Assembly: GCF_000312045.1 (NCBI RefSeq) | Contig: NZ_HE978634.1 | Location: 365,192-429,191, forward strand | DNA from: Noviherbaspirillum massiliense JC206 | GTDB taxonomy: Bacteria; Pseudomonadota; Gammaproteobacteria; Burkholderiales; Burkholderiaceae_D | Length of the DNA: 64,000 bases | Reading direction: 5' to 3' | Part shown: positions 63,829 to 64,000 of the stretch, piece after piece | How positions within the stretch are numbered: the stretch's first letter is position 1 | Layout of the letters: each line of letters begins with the position of its first letter | Program-made: the position numbers and the translations under genes | The notes under the pieces: generated by a model | The model's database searches: none | What the model was told of the DNA's origin: nothing | Seen by the model: the letters and a program-made list of their open reading frames with translations, nothing else

Positions 63829-64000
63829 ATGGCAAAGGTCAGGTTCACGGCAGGACGGGTGCGCGACTTCCAGTGCGCGCCCGGCAACCGCCCCGCGTTC
63901 TTGTGGGATGCCGGCGCGCCCGGGCTGGGATTGCGCGCCACGCCGGGGGGCAGCAAGGCCTACATCTTCCAGGCGAAGCTGCGCGGCAACGTCATTCGGC
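63829..64000 (+). CDS. Tyrosine recombinase/integrase, N-terminal part (DUF4102 type), 3' truncated by window
   Basis: The 57 visible codons begin MAKVRFTAGRVRDFQ and contain FLWDAGAPGLGLRATPGGSK and AYIFQAKLRGN, the arm-site-binding DUF4102 domain of P4-type integrases that insert elements at tRNA genes. AAAGG precedes the ATG. The catalytic domain lies beyond the window. Direct repeats of GTACAC (63791-63807) just upstream may be arm sites. Together with the tRNA-Arg remnant it marks the left end of an integrated element. Confidence 0.85.
   Translation, partial: MAKVRFTAGRVRDFQCAPGNRPAFLWDAGAPGLGLRATPGGSKAYIFQAKLRGNVIR

Overview
The window is about 62% GC chromosomal DNA that looks like a betaproteobacterium of the order Burkholderiales, most likely Oxalobacteraceae-like. 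This rests on the style of the gene set (liu leucine catabolism, aceK, bioAFDB, a one-piece tmRNA with tag ANDESYALAA, FolE2, YbfB/YjiJ-type MFS) and is an inference, since no database search was possible. It is mostly core metabolism with a few accessory patches, and a tyrosine-integrase element begins at the right edge.

Layout. 1-5.4 kb: small enzymes (CYTH, DUF924, DUF1330, phosphoribosyltransferase, nitronate monooxygenase), then an adjacent dienoyl-CoA isomerase and a 2,4-dienoyl-CoA-reductase-like SDR, suggesting auxiliary beta-oxidation of unsaturated acyl chains. 5.5-7.2 kb: an accessory patch with a YkgJ protein, an orphan 62-residue double-glycine-leader peptide and a lower-GC membrane protein. 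7.3-31.0 kb: an unbroken minus-strand run of short overlapping operons. It holds all structural genes of leucine/isovalerate catabolism (liuA, liuB, liuC, liuD, liuE) with the MerR regulator liuR, and the complete bioA-bioF-bioD-bioB operon in the middle, so biotin synthesis sits beside a biotin-dependent carboxylase. Acyl-CoA dehydrogenase, thiolase and aceK share the run. Two LiuR-type palindromes (30481-30496, 31051-31066) flank liuR.

31-46 kb: MBL hydrolase, HTH regulator, metal/cobalamin-receptor-like protein, dsbA, SPOR protein, argS, a diguanylate cyclase, a subtilisin autotransporter, a PQQ-type sugar dehydrogenase with its cytochrome c, a secreted repeat protein, a YedK-type DNA-crosslink protein, ssrA and tRNA-Ser(GGA).

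46.8-57.1 kb: redox and metal functions: AraC regulator, metallothionein-like peptide, FixH/YtkA-like lipoprotein, MauG-like di-heme peroxidase and DUF3703; an MFS/carboxymuconolactone-decarboxylase pair with a divergent LysR; then an ECF sigma factor followed by folE2, a ferredoxin-reductase-like flavoprotein and a di-heme cytochrome lipoprotein. Two near-identical promoter-like elements (GGAAC-N19-TCTAATG) precede the sigma gene and the cytochrome gene, suggesting an autoregulated ECF regulon.

57.2-62.8 kb: a sodium:solute symporter with a DUF3311 partner, then a three-gene operon (SAM methyltransferase, DUF2156 protein, fatty acyl-CoA reductase) that looks like an uncharacterised lipid-modifying pathway. 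62.8-64 kb: gene-poor DNA, a 3' tRNA-Arg(CCG) remnant and the start of a DUF4102-type integrase, i.e. the left boundary of a genomic island. Dispersed palindromic repeats of two families occupy several intergenic gaps in the left half.
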